Part shown: positions 24,401 to 39,400 of the stretch, piece by piece
How the letters are laid out: every line of letters starts with the position of its first letter
Numbering within the stretch: the first letter of the stretch is position 1
Assembly: GCF_036417845.1 (NCBI RefSeq)
Contig: NC_089980.1
Location: 53,504,501 to 53,568,500, forward strand
Length of the DNA: 64,000 bases
Reading direction: 5' to 3'
Source: Apteryx mantelli
Taxonomy: Eukaryota; Chordata; Aves; Apterygiformes; Apterygidae
Notes under the pieces: generated by a model
Told to the model about the DNA's origin: nothing
Databases searched by the model: none
What the model saw: the letters and a program-made list of their open reading frames with translations, nothing else
Program-made: the position numbers and the translations under genes

Positions 24401-27400
24401 ATTTCAAAAGGGCCTTACAGGGATGAATGACTGCATAATAATTAGGAGATGAAATCTACTGTAGATAAATGTGAATAAGGAAAAGCAATCCTTGCTTCAC
24501 AGGTAAAATGGTAGACACTGAGCTGACCGTTGTCATTCCAGAGCAAGATCTTGGAGGTGTGATTAAAAAAAAAAATCCACAAAAACATTGGCTCAGTAGT
24601 AGTCAAAAAGTGAAACAAATGTTCAGAGTATTAGGAAAGGAGTACAGTACAAACTGGAAATCATCATTATGTCACTGTGTGAATGTGGGGTTCATCTGTG
24701 CCTTGACAGATATATGTAGTACTGGCCTCCTTGTTTTCAGAAGGATAAAGTGGCAGAGGGGAGAAAAAATCAGAGGCAATGAGAAGGATCAGAGACATGG
24801 AACAGCTTTTATGCAGGGAATGAGTAAATAGGCTGGAAGTCTTTGTTCTGGAGGAGAGATTACACAAGAGGAGAGGTGATAGACTGGACAGGATTTGACA
24901 GTGTGTCTGAGTACAAAAGCTAGTGGCCATCAAATGAAGCAGGGAGCCAGGTTCAAAACAAAAAAAAAAAGTAGAAGAGAGCTCGGAGTATGAGTCACAG
25001 ATCTGTGGAATTCCTTTTTAAAGGAATTTGTGGATGTGTAAAGTTTATGTGTGTTCAAGGGAAGACTAACAAATATTTGAAAGAGATCCACTGAGGGTGA
25101 CTAAACAGTCAAACCACAGGGAATCCCTTCAGCTGAACATGCCTGGAAGCTGGTTGGTATTCGGTGAAGTACGTGCATGTTTTTCTCTTGCTCTTCTGAG
25201 GCCGTAAGCTAGTGGCTGCAGTCAGGGACAGGATGCTGGGTTAGCTGGTTTTGCTGTCTGAGTCACTGTGGCAATTCTTATGTTCTTCCAGGCATTCACA
25301 AAGGTTACATATATTCTGAATGTCTCAAACATGAAAAAGGTCAGTGGCAATTTGTTCTTGGACATGCAATAATCCATGTGAATGAGACAAATCTGTAGAA
25401 AATTGCTCTTTTAGTTTCACAGCTTGTGGTGCCAGTTTTGGGAGCTCTGTGCCCGTGTGAGCCACCTGGATATGTGGCAGCAGCTCCAGAGTCCAAGCGC
25501 GTGGCTGCCTGCAGGTAGTCAGATGTGTTTCTGGTATCAGGGGATCAAACACCTGAAAATATATTTGTATGTGTCTGATTCATATGGTGCCATACCCACC
25601 TGGAAGAAGGGCCTGGAATAAAAAGGTGTGTGGGAGTGCAGTCTATGCACTGCCTCAAGACCAGTAGTCTTGCTTGCCTCTTCTGCGAGAGTCAGCCCTG
25701 GTTTATTGTATACACTGTCAAGAGGGTTGGCTGTCACATGAGGCCATGCCCTAGCATCAAGCCATTTTCCATTTTTTTCAGTCAGAGGTGGTGGGCTGCA
25801 AGTAATCATCTCACTGGCCAGTTAAATCTCCCTGAGCCAGTCATGTCTGCAGTCTTCAGACCAAGAGTTTCACTTGCATTTATTAATACTAAATCTTTTT
25901 CAAGTAATGGAGCCAGTTCTCCATGTTACTGTGACAGGGCACCTGAAGAGGAACTGTCATTCCCTGCTATGAGGGAATTTACTGGATGGCCTGTATCTGT
26001 CATACAGACTCTGTCTCCTTGGCTTCTAGAGTAAGCAGCAGCTCATTGTGGTCTGCCTTGCACAGTGGCAAAAAAATTCCTAGGAGGATGGTTGTAGTGA
26101 AGTGAAAATTAGAGCAGTCCCAGCCAGTCAAAGTCTCTGTCATTGTCTCAGAAGACTTTCACCTAAGCTATTACAATATTTAAGCAGAATGGAGCAGCTT
26201 TTTGGGTAGACCTCTCTGTGTAGACTGATATTTTGCCCAGAAATTCTCTTATCACCTTCTGAGGCAGTGCTGTATTAGCAAAGAAAAGCTCAACTGAACC
26301 ACTTCCATCCTAACAGCCTATGCAGGATTTCATGGAAATGGTACAACCTGTTGTGGCATGACTTCTTCGTGTATGAGGGGAACAAGAGAGAGCTGCTTAC
26401 TTTCTCCTCTCCCCTTTTTCATCAGTGCCAGACTTTCACAGGAATGAACAGTTTTCTAAACTGTTCAGATTAAGCCTCCTCTGCTTTCATAGTAGAAGTT
26501 AAATTCTCAGGGGTGTGACTTCAATACAGCTTCTCTGCAGTCAGCTCTGTTTTAAACACCAAGTAAGAATTTAGCTTACTGGTTAACCAGAGGAGAAACT
26601 CTTGCAAGTACTTGCTTCCTCCCCACCATCTCCAGTCTTGCTGTTGTAAAAATACTTTGCAAGAGAGGAACAGTGAAAAAGTGAGATGAGTTTATAATTA
26701 TCTAAGTGGGTCTGTGCACAGTTCTTTACAGACTCACAGAAGGGTTGCACTGGGTCTTGGTTTGTGAGACAACTGGAAACATGTGAAATGTGGGGGTTCT
26801 GTACATATTTGTTAGAAGAGGCAATAAAAATTTGAAATTTAAATACCTAAAATCTTGTTCTGGAGGGAGAAGGTTGGTTTATCCCTAAAGTAGACTTTTG
26901 GGGAACTGAAATCCTAAGACTCCTGACTTGGGATATAAAACAAAACAAAACTTGTAAAATTTCAGTTACTTCACAAATACCAGACTGACTTTTAGCTCAA
27001 TTTATTTTAGAAATACAATGAAAATACCATGATCTCAAGCACATAGGTGTGGGAGACAGTCATATGAACAGTATTTATCTTATGATTTCCACTTTTTTAT
27101 TAGATTGCCACTAATGGGATTATTGCAGTGAATGAACCTTCAAATGAAGAAGAATATCTTGGTCAGTTCCCAGTCAGTTTTGGGGCTATTGCTCCCTTTA
27201 TGGCTGATCTGGACACAACAGATGGACATGGAAATGTGTATTACAGAGAAGATTCATCCCCAGATGTCTTACAGCTTGCTTCAGACTACATCAAAAGAGG
27301 TTTTCCTGAGACTACATTTGATCCTAGCAGTGTTGTGATTGTTACGTGGAAGCTTGTGGCTCCTTACCGGGCACCTGGAGAAGATGTTACTTTGAAAGAA

Positions 27401-30400
27401 AAGGTGAATGTTAAGCAGAGCTTTAATACATGTTGGACAGCAAGTTCAGCAGAAGTTTCACACCATAATCTATTGTTCTGAAGGCTTGAATTCCTTTGTG
27501 TGTAAATAAATCCTGTACAGTTAAGAATGTATTCTTTTGTTGTTGAAAGGGATGTAGCAAGATGGGAGTTTCCAGAATTTTTACTTGACTTTTATAGTAT
27601 TTTAGTCATTTAGAAGAAAATGCTTAAGCCTAAATAGATGAATTTCTTTGTATTGCCCAACAATCCTTATTTTGAATCTGTTAGTTGTGATGTGGCAATA
27701 GCTGGAAATACTAGGATGTCCTGCTCTGTATCTGTGCGGTATAATCCAGCTGGCTTGCACTGTTCAACAGACTCTTTAAGTCATTTTATTTGGTATCAAA
27801 CTATCCAAAATGTGATAGGTATATGGACTAGTAGAAACTTTAATTATGCTAAACTGTGAACTCATTTTCAATGGATGACATTGCATTCACAAAAAGCTCA
27901 TATATTGTAGCTACTCTTTTGGTAAGAGACTATTTATCTTCCTTGATTGAAGAAGTAGGTGGCTTATTTGGAAGAAGCTTATTTTTTGTATTACTTGCAT
28001 TTCATTTTCCCTTTTTGAAACATGTAAGGTACCATCCTGCAAAGACTTCAGAACATGTGTAACTATGCACTGTAATAATCCCAGCTGGTGAATCTGCTCA
28101 CAATGTATTAAGTTGAGAGCATCACTGTGACTTAGCAGATCTTATTTTGCCTAACATAATTTCTTGTGCCTGACTTGGCACAACAACTGTTTCACAGTAA
28201 TGGTTCCACACTGTGGTAGTGATGAGTAGCTGATGTATGAGGTACTGTCTTGATGGTTCCTACAGTATGTAGGAGTGTTCCTACAGAGAATGACAGAGTT
28301 GCAACAACATAAAACTTGAACTCTTCTTTAAATATTCTGTTTATAAATATACTCATATCAATTTTATACATCTTTCTAATTAGTCTAGTACATCACTCTG
28401 TTTTAAGGAGACTGTCTAGCATGCTCTGCATGTTATAGAATTTAGGACTGTTGTGCTTTAGGCAGCCTCTATGGCTATTTTGTAACACCTTTAACTTACC
28501 TTTTAATATTTATCAATATTTAAGCAAAAACTACCATAGCAAAACGTAAGCTTGCTTAATATTGATTTATCTGAAAAGTTGGTTGACCAGTCTATAATAA
28601 GTACATGATACATTACCTCTTACAGAAACTCAGATTTTGACTGTAAAATATCATCCTGTTGTCTATCTTGACTATTTTTCCATGAGTAAGTGGATTTTAA
28701 ATTTTCTTCACAGAGAAACACATTCCAGGCTGTTTTAGCCTCTTCTGACTCCAGTTCCTATGCTATTTTCCTTTATCCAGAAGATAGTTTGCAGTTCTAT
28801 AGTACATACTCCAAGAATGATGATGGAAAGATTCCTGCTATGGTTGGCTTTAGTCAAGCCTCTACAAATTACTACTTTTGGGAAAAACCGGGATCCTACA
28901 ATGTCATTGCTAATGATGAAGGCACCATCAGAAACCTACAGAAGTATGCTTCTTTTGTTTGTTTAAACTCCCCAAGAAAATACCGAGGAGTTCCACATTC
29001 TTTTTAATAATTGCAGCATGAGACAATGAGAAATTACAAGATGCCATTAGCAACTGCATGAGAAATCGCAAAGTCTGCCTGCCAGTGATAAATATACACC
29101 CTCTCAAAGAATATAAGGACTTTGGTCTAATTTGTCAGAAATCCATAGTCCTGTTGTCACTGGTAGCTGCTGTATACTCAGCCCTTCTAAAAATTGGCAC
29201 TTATTTAGTACTTTAACTCTTAATACTTTTACCTGTACAGTTTTTTCTGCAAAAATGTGGGCAAGAATAAAAGGGAATGTGTTAGAAAGGTCTAACAACT
29301 GTTAAGAAAATTTTTGTGGCTCAGATGTCTCCTCCTTTTGTTCCCATCTCTTTGGAGGCAAGGAGGGTAGAAGTTCTCAAGGAGAGCTCTGGCTGTGGAA
29401 GGTAAATGCTGCCCAAACTCTCAGGGGTGTGTTATAGCTTAATAAACTGTACCTATTTAGTACTATGTAGAAAAAGATAACCCAGCAGTTTTGTCCTGGT
29501 ATTTCTCAGTGGAGTATAACATTTTATGTGTAGGATGTAAATATCACAGAATTTGTACTTGACCAGTTCGATTTGGCATATGCTTCTCTTTGACAGAGGT
29601 AGCAATGCTGGCAGGCAAGGTGTCTGGGTGTTTGAGATTGGTAGCACGTCTGACAGTATTGTGCCTGCCAAGATCAGCAGCGTTTTGGAGAGCCTAGAGT
29701 CAAGTGAACAAGACCAAGAGATGACTTCAAAACCGTTTATGTCAGATTATGGCTCCACTGAAATAAGACTGGAACACGTAACCAGCACTATGGACAGTAC
29801 AGAAGGGGATCAGCCCCACATTACATTTAGTGTTTCTCACCTACCTGCAGAAGACTTTATGACTTCATACCAAGATGTAACAGAAACACCTTCAACTGAG
29901 TCTTTTTACGGTCAGCAAGATTTCCCAACAGCAAAAGCTCCACCTCGCCAGTTCCAAGTTCAGCAGTTCCCGCCACAACAACCCCAGGTCATAGATGTGG
30001 AAGAATTTGATGAAACTGGGATAGGTAAGGTCTCTTGTAGTGCTTGGGTCCTTGTACGGTGGGTAGGTTGGAAAAAATCAGAGATGCACATGAAATTGAG
30101 TTATTAAAGGAGTAATCTGTTTCCTTCTCACTACCTTCATATTTAAAAATCTGCACATATTTAATGAGTTTGTGTTATTCATGGAGGCAGTTAGGTTGGA
30201 TGTCACCTCTGATTCAGATCCTGCCAGTTTAGTCAACTTATCCTACTAGTCAAGCTCACAGGAGAGCAAGTCTGCAATGTATCTGTGAGACCTGAATCTG
30301 TCCTAAGGAAAGCCTCCTATAGGGATACTGGTATTTCTAAAGCCAACACATTCTTGGTAGAAACTACTTTATCCATGTCTTTTACCCAGGACTGTTGTTA

Positions 30401-33400
30401 AAAGTATGATCTGAACTTCAATAGCTGCATTAACTGGCTGTTTCTAGTAAGGATTTTATGATCAGATCTATTGAAACCTAGTTTTTTGCCTTTCATAGAC
30501 ATGCTATTGAATACAGGTGATTTAATAAAGGCTGAGAATAGCATCTGCTGTAAAAATTGTCAACTTAGGGTTTCATGGCCTTGTGTTTTACAAGGACAGG
30601 ATTGGCAAATCTAACTTCTGAGGGAGTGTTTATAGAAAATTCAAAACAGTATGACTGACTGCCCAGATGTTAAATGTTCCTTGAACTAGATGAGAAGATT
30701 GCCATCTCTATGAATTAATGGAGTAAGCCGCTAGAATTACAGGGTACATCAGTTGGTATGGGCTCCTAAGTACTGTATTGATGCGGTTTGTTCTGAGTTT
30801 AGAGAGGCTACTTTTTGCTTTGGTTTGGAAACCAGAACATGTTAAACTTTCTGTGTATTTTTTTTTTCACCAAGACAGTTTGTAAACCACTGTATATTAA
30901 TACAGATCCACTGAAGTCAATAGAACTACACAGATTTCTAACATCTGAAGCCCTGATGTTTTCTGGAAAATAGTGGACTGTTACTTGCATATTGCAACGT
31001 TAGCATAAGTCAATTGCAGTTGTTTGTTTTCCATAAAGACAATGTGAAAAACCTGATCCAGTGAGTCTACTGGGATTTCAAAACTACACCTGGGATGTGT
31101 GAATACTATAGTAGCTACTTCTAGTTTAAATGGCTGATCTTATTTTCTGCAGTGTTCCGCTACCACACGGATGTCCAACAGACCTGTGCTAACAACCGTC
31201 ACCGGTGCTCCATTCATGCTATTTGCAAAGATTATCCCAATGGATTTTGTTGCAGTTGTATTGCTGGTTACAAAGGAAATGGCAGACAGTGTGTAGCAGA
31301 AGGTAACTTTTGAAAATTGGACACACATGCAGCAATTACACATGACATTTTTGAATGAGACAACCTATTTTCAAGAGTAAAAAAAAGATATGTCATAAAT
31401 ACTTCTTAAAAGATTTATCAATAGAGATGTTTTGAAAGGTATATTAAGAAGTGAGCTATACTTTAAAAAAGGATTGTTTTTTTAAATGAAGCAAATTATT
31501 TTGGGTGATCAATTAAATGCATTATATTTTAGTTTGACTTTTTAGAGCAAATAAACTCCTATGTAACAGACATAACTTAATCAATAGCATAACATCCAGT
31601 GTTTATTACTGGAATTACAGTAATGAAGTTCCAATGTGTTGTATAATCTGATCTGGTCACCAGTCTAGAAATGGACAATTTAAAAGGGATGAGCAAATTA
31701 ACTTTGATCATCAAAGTAAAAAGCATGGCTCTTCTTTATCTGATCCTTAAGCTTCTTTACTAAAGGGCTAATCTGCCAGGTTTTTGTTAGATATCCATTT
31801 AAACTTTGTTCCTGTGCAAGATCCATGAAGGAATTTCTTATGTATACACTGGTAATCCTCACAGTGACTTGACTCAGACTATAGATGCATTTCAACAACT
31901 AAAATAGCTGACTGCAGACTTCATGTTTTATAAGGCAGGAAAGCAAAAACTACTGCTTAGCATTCAGTTGATGGATTTTCCAGAGAAGGAAACAAAGCCT
32001 CTGATGATAATGCAACATGAGCTTATCTTAGGTACTTAGGAAATTATATATAGAAGACACTTAGTAATCCAACGTAACTACCTCTATACTTCTTCTTAAA
32101 ACAATTTTTCTCTAAAGTGGGTTTATTTTCCACATCTTCAGGTAAATAATCAAGTTATTCTGAATGCCTAATGGTGGTAGCCTTCTAATAAGGGATGACC
32201 AAATTTGCATTCAGGAGGTATTGATATGAAGTGTGATCTTCCACTGAAATTACTGTATGCCACTTATGGTCAGAGATACTGTAACAACTTAGTCTGTTCA
32301 TTGAGTTATCCACAGATGAAAAATTGTTAATGAGGATAACAAACATCTCTTTAGGCAGTTATAGCCATTCAGTCACCGTGTAATGACAAAAACATATATA
32401 ACCAAATTCACACACTGTTTGTAGGCAGTTTCCTGCCTAGCCTGTCTATTTAATTGTTTTTTGCTTGTTTGTTGTTTTTGCTCTTCATGTTGATATTAAT
32501 ATCTTTGAACACAGTGAATGCTCTGAACATGTTTCTTGGAGAGTATGTGAGAACTGTCATTTTATTCTGATTCACTGTATTGATTTGCCAGGATCTCCTC
32601 AGAGGGTCAATGGGAAAGTCAAAGGAAGAATCTTTGTGGGAAATAACCCAGTTCCAGTGATATTTGAGAATACTGACCTCCACTCTTATGTTGTGATGAA
32701 CCAAGGGCGTGCCTACACTGCCATCAGCACAATCCCAGAGACTTTGGGGTATTCTTTACTGCCTCTTGCCTCTATTGGAGGTATCATAGGATGGATGTTT
32801 GCTGTGGAACAAGAAGGATATAAAAATGGATTCAGTGTTACTGGTAACTTTTTAATTAAAATAGTGTTTAAAAATGGTGTTATTCTTTCATCTGGCTTGA
32901 GATAAAAGAAATGCTTATCTAGAAGCAATACAGGGTGAAAAATTTACTTGTTCTGAGTTGAAAATGGATTGCTTTGTCATGATCCTTTTCATTTTTCCTG
33001 TTTACATTGTATTGATATTGGGATTTCTATTTTACAATCAGTGCACAAGCATGTAAGTCTCTTACAGAGAAGGATAACGGATCGGCCAAGGAGAATGAAT
33101 TGGCCAGTTCCCATATAAGAAACAGATTATAAGAAATTATCTGATTTTTGGTAGCAAAGTATGCAGAACTACTGCAATAAGATGCCTGTAGTCTACAAGA
33201 GGTGTAACATATTAATTGCCAGTGGTCTTCTAGAGCTACACCCTAGCTGCATTTTCACCTCCTTGCTGCCTCCCGTCTCTGTTGCTGATTTCATTCTCCT
33301 GACAGACTTCTTTTCAGGGAATTAATATCTAATTAGGTCTGTCTTAGATTGTGCCAAGGGCACAAAACACAGTGGAAGTCTGACCTCGTGAAGGTCTGAA

Positions 33401-36400
33401 ATTCTAAACAAGGAATTTCTGCATGAGATGCTAATGAGTCTTTTAACTTGTTTGAGGGAAACCCCACTTCAGAATTAAGGCTCTTCATAAGTAGATACGG
33501 GCCTGGACTCTTACTTGTGCACATGAATTTAAGCCGTAGGTCCAGCCTGTTTTAGGAGAACACGTGCTTTCTTTTTTTTCCTTTACAGTGCTGTAGTGTG
33601 AATTTAGATTAATATCATCATTGTGTTAGCTGAGCATAACTTTTTTTTTTTTTGATTTTGTGTGTTTAAGGTTTTTCCTGGAATTTACAACATGCATTTC
33701 TCTTGATTTTGATTTGGAAATAAGTGTATTGAATCTCTTTAACTGACTGTATTTTCAATGGAGATATTTTCCCTAAAATGTACAACTCCTTTCCCATTTT
33801 AACTAATATGATAAAATCAAAGGTTTTGGTGAACTTTTTTAACTACTACTTCAGGCTTACTTGCAGCTCAGCATGTTCAATGCTTAAGATAGTTTACTTA
33901 CAGTATCCAAAGGTATTATCTGTACACCTCTGGAAGTTATTTCTGTAGGAACCCAAAACATTAGCAATTACACTGCATAAAAGCTGGCAGAAAATACTGA
34001 TTTATATTTTAGCTACTAGAAACAATAGTTTGATAGAAGGATTCAGAAATTACTATTAAGTGCTTTAACTAATACTGTTTCTTTAGGTGGTGAGTTTACA
34101 CGGCAAACTGAAGTAACCTTTCTTGGCAACAACGAGAAGCTGGTTATCAAACAGAAATTCAGTGGAATTGATGAGCATGGTCACCTTACCATCAGCACAG
34201 AAATGGAGGGCAGAATACCTGAGATCCCCTCTGATTCATCAGTCCATATAGAACCATACACTGAGCTCTATCACACTTCTAGTTCTGGTAAGGTGCCCTA
34301 AGAATGAAATCATATGAGAGTGCATGTTTCTCAGAGTGGAAAGTAAGACAATCTGAAAAAATGTTATTTTATTGCATTCTTCACAGGTGTATTTTTGATT
34401 CTTCAATTAATACAAAGTTGTTTTTTGCCTCTTAGGAACAGGTCCTGGAAAAGGTGGATTGTAACTGAGGCAATGCAAATACTTCTAATCTTTTTATTGA
34501 AGAGTTTCTGAGTTTAACTTTCTGTGAACTGATGTTTGCAAAACACACCAGATTCCCTTTCCATTGGTCTTGTTCTTACACTGCTGATGGCAGTCATACA
34601 GCTTACAAAACTTTTTGTGGTGTCCACAGCTCTTCAGTAGGAGCTAGACTGGGATATACATATCTGTAGGGATTTTGTCATTAAGCAGGCTTTGGTCTTG
34701 TCCAGCGAAAGCGTACAAACTGTTTATGCCCCAGTACATGTTACATAAGCTGCATAGCAGTGACCATGCCATATGCTGGTAACAAGCATTTGTCAGTATC
34801 ATTTGAATTTAATTTGAATGACTGACCAGAAAATTAAAACGCTCTTAATTTCATTACCAATTTTTTCTCACTATCTTTTCAGTGCTTCTCTCAATTCCTT
34901 CTTTCAAAGTCTGAGATTTGGTAAGAGCGATCTGTGTTTCATGTCACCATTTACAGTAGGATACCTCTCATTTTGCTTTCTTCTTCTTGGATAAAATCAT
35001 GGGTGTTTCAACACAACAAAATCAAAGTGTGGCTGGAGTGTTGCTGCCGGCCAGCCAGCCCCACTGTCAAAGAGCAATAAAGATGCAGCAGCCTGGGGTG
35101 TACCCAAGCAGCCGAGTGCATTTGGATACTTGGGAGAATACACTTCGCTCCAAGGGCATGTTCTGATTGCTAGAGACAGCTCAAACTGGTGTAGCTGCAT
35201 CATTGCTGCTCTATTTCCACTAGGGTCTGGCTTCAGTAGCCAGTTTTGAACCCCTCTTTCTGTTTCGCCTATTGTTGTGAACTGTGATGTCTTGGAGGCA
35301 ACAAGAAGCTTCCACTTAGTGCCAAACTACTTCAAAGTTTCAGAGGAGTTGTTTGGGCAGTGTATGCTGTGTTAAACATCTGCCTACTCTGCAGAAAGGC
35401 TATCCCCTCTGGGGGAAGCATCACGCCCCAGAGTAAAGTTCAATTTTTAGATTTTGTCTAGGTATATTATATGGCTCGTTCTTCAAGGCTTTGCTATCTG
35501 AGAACAAAATAAGCCTAGTCAAGTGACATTTTATTCCTTTGCCTGGAAATAGGTCTGCTTTAATAGCTTCTTGCTGTTTGTTGCCATTCTACAGTGATCA
35601 CTTCATCGTCCACCAGGGAGTACACAGTGACAGAGCCGGAAAGGGATGGGATTGCTTCCTCTTACACGGCTGCCTATCAGTGGCGACAAACCATCTCCTT
35701 TGATGAATGCATTCATGATGACTCTCACCATGCCACTTCTGCTACTCAGCAGCTCTCAGTAGACAGTGTGTTTGTCCTGTATAACAAAGATGAGCAGATT
35801 CTGCGATATGCCATGAGTAATTCCATCGGCCCAATCAGTGGTATGTATGAATTGGAAATCTTTCATTTTTTCTCTTTCAAGAATAGTTAAGAGCCAAGCT
35901 CCTATATTCTTCTAGCCTAACTTAGCTGGGTGCTAATGAATTAATTAGTTGCATAGGTCACTGAAAGTCTGTTTCCATCCATTAAGAAGAAAAATAACAC
36001 TGTTGAAGGGTGTATTTTTACTTGGGGGAGGTGCTTATCTCCTCTTGAAATCGAGTGGAGTTTGTGTGCTGAATTCATTGAAATATTCTCCACATATCAG
36101 CTTGAATCTATTGCTGCTTAGATGCATGGAATGTATCATTGATCTTTACCTGAATTATTGTTCCTTTGTTAATTTTTTTTTTTTTTTTATTGACAGAACA
36201 AAGGGGAGAACAGGGGAATAAGATCTGCCATTGGAAAGACTAGTTTCTATAGTTCACCTTGAAACATGACACTATATCTTTGGAAGTTAGGCAGCTTATG
36301 AAATGTCTTATTGAGACTAGCTGAAAACTTGCTAGCATTTTGTCAATGTGTTTCCTTAATTTGCAGTTGTTCTATTTTTTTTTATTTTTTTTCCTGGAAA

Positions 36401-39400
36401 GGTTGCTTGTGAGCCTGTCTCCAATTTTTTCCAAATGCACTAAAATCAGAAGAAAGCAAAGGAACAATATGAAAATGTGTATCAGATGAGCACAGGAAGC
36501 ACTGTGCTCTTTTTTTTAATCTATCTATCTATCTATCTATCTATTTTTACTCCAAAGATAAAGTTCTACTAATTACAATGAACAAAATGGGCATTAAGAA
36601 TCATATTTGGGGCATAGGGTCAGTTGTTATCTTTGTCAGTTTTTCAGTTGGTTTTCTTTTTTTGTTTGTTTTTAGCTCAACAATTCTTTGCAGAAGTAAC
36701 AAGGAATACAGGTGCTGTTGTCATATATTTGAGACTCACGTCCTGCATATTGCCTGCAGGGCCCCCTCTTCCTAGTGCAAAACATGTTCTCTTTCCTTAT
36801 TTGATGCACACTACAAGCAATCTTCTGGGCTGTATCTTGGTCCTTCTACTTGGACAGAGTCATTATGACTAAACATGGTCTCTCTTGTCAGATGGTTCTG
36901 CTGATATTAACCGGAATCCTTGCTACACTGGTACCCATAACTGTGACACCAATGCAATATGTCGTCCAGGAATGGGGAACCATTTCTTCTGTGAATGTTC
37001 AGTTGGCTTCCGTGGAGATGGACATGTTTGTTATGGTATGAGAAGCCTTTCATTACAAAATGACAGCTAACGCAGAGTCTGGTTTCTTTGGAATGAGTTG
37101 ACCTTCAGGACTAGCTATTCCAGTAAAATGAACTGTCCTAAGAGGTTGGTTTTGGGAGAGATAGTTGAGAGGGATGCTGGAACAGCCGGCATATCTGAAT
37201 AACCAATTTAAGCAAATTTATCTCCCCTGAAGGGTCAAACTTGAGTATTTCTTGCTAGCTTACAAGGCATCTTTCATACCTAATTCCTGTTTTCATAAAA
37301 CTTGTAGGAACTTACCTGTGAGAATTTTACTGTAAAATCTGGTTAAAATCAGTCTGCTATGTTGAAAGTTCTTGAGGGAGAGGAGGAATGGCATACGCAC
37401 TTGCATACAGAGAACAGGTGCATAGGATACAGGGCTGCGATGGAGCCCCTTGAAACCATCTTTTTCAAGATCTAACTAGAAACTTTTTTTCAAGAAATCT
37501 TTCATTCTCCAGCTCTGTACAGCATTCCTGTTGCCTAAAATCTGCTCTCTGTAGTATATGACAGGATTCTGAGATCCTTTGTAAGAGTTATAAAAAAGGT
37601 TAAAGCTCCACTTCTTTATTTAGTTTTCATCTTGGCATGAAGTGTGTTGTTAGGTTGACAAAGCTAGGATTGCTTTGCAGTACGAAGTTTTCTTCTCTTT
37701 CATATTTTAATCTGTTCTGCATGCCCCAGATCATATTAGAAACTTAATAAAGGCCCCGTGCTTACTGGAGGATTTTAAAATCTGATTATGCAAGATATGA
37801 GGTACACAACTTGCAGCAGAAAGTAATGAAGCAAAATCTCCACATGAGCAAATGTCTTCCACATGTTAAGTTAGCTAAACTCCAGTTGCTGACTGTTACG
37901 TAGCACTATTTAGTAAAAATTTAGATCATTTTAGTTTTTGAACATGTGATCTCTACCTCTTATATGTGTGTGCATATTTATTAGCAGACAGTAACCTTTT
38001 GGAATAAACCTAGTTATTGCATGTAAGGTCAAAAGTCTGTACTTTAAAACCAAATTTAAAGGTTTTATCTCCAGTGTTAGTTTAGTCCGTATCTTAACAT
38101 AATAATACGCATTACTTCTGTGTATTTGTTGTCTCCTGTCCTTAAAAAGAATTTGCAGGTTATTGTAGAGCATGTGTTTTTTAAGGTGTTTGGTTTTTGT
38201 TTCATAATCAGATCACAGCACAAATACATTTTCACCTCTTGAAAATGAGTGTATTAATGAAATATGCATCCCTATGAGTTAACTGAGTTAAAAAAAAAAA
38301 AAATCACAAATGAGAACAACAGCGCCAACTGTCCCTCCCAGTCTTCCAGTCCTGTGAGCTGAGCAGCAGTGTGGATTAGAGATATATGTGGATAACAAAA
38401 AGGGAACTCTCTCCTAAAGTTCCTGTTCTCCCAGTAGCCATCGCTACTTCTAATCACTTTGTAGCCTGCATTTTCTTTCTCAGTGCTTCCTCCTCTTCCC
38501 CCTTTGATTTCCTGTCCCTTGTCCTTAGTACCCTGCTGTAGCACCTCTTCTGATTTTTTGCAGATTAACTGAGGGCACAGTTACCTGAAAACTTATTTTC
38601 AGGTTACTAATATATTATAAGAGGTGTGATCTATCCAAGATATGGATTAAATACAGAAGGTTGCTGTTATTCAACAGTTGCACAGTTTCTGCTTTTCTGG
38701 CTCCTGTATTGAATGCAGCATTGTAATAACTGGAATCCTTATAATAATCTAGATGTTGATGAATGCTCAGAGCAACCAGTGTTATGTGGCAGTAATGCAG
38801 TGTGCAGTAACCAGCCGGGAACCTACCGATGTGAGTGTGTTGATGGATACCAGTTTGCAGCAGATGGGCGGACGTGTGTTGGTGAGTTTCAGATTTCTTA
38901 ACGCACTGCCTGGCTGATTTTGGGTTGTGCTTTGTCTCGCAGAACCAGGAGACAGAGCTTCTAGGAGCTGTGCTACTTCTAACTTGAGTTGAATTTAGAA
39001 GTTTGTGCAGCAGTTATTGATTACAATCCATTAGGTAACCGAAGAAGGTGCCTACAGTACTTTGTTTTCCTCTCATAAAAATTGCCCATTCATATTTTAT
39101 CCAAATATAAAATGGAATTGTTTATTGAATGCTTCTACCTTTTCTGTACCGTTATTTAGCTGCAGACTTCACATGGAAGCAAAATTCAAATTTGTAAAAG
39201 AAAAAGAATTAGTGGGAGCCATTATTAATTTGCCCTCATTTCACAGCATCTCACTCTCAACACTAGGTGTTGCATGTATTACACCATCACTTTAAATCAT
39301 TTTCTGTAGTCTTGAGCTTTGGCTTTTTGGAGTTTGTTTTTTTTCCCCCTTTGTTAATTCTAATCCAAAATAAATGTTTCTGATTCATCATTTAAACAAG

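Larger units (their letters stand above)
18499..27103 (+). other. NID1: NID1 intron 1
   Basis: 8.6 kb, phase 0. It opens with a G-quadruplex-prone run, then holds a T17 tract (20221-20237), a large pyrimidine/GT microsatellite (about 21480-21725), a CR1 insertion (24365-25288) and a perfect short inverted repeat (26445-26467). No other gene seen. Confidence 0.8.
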
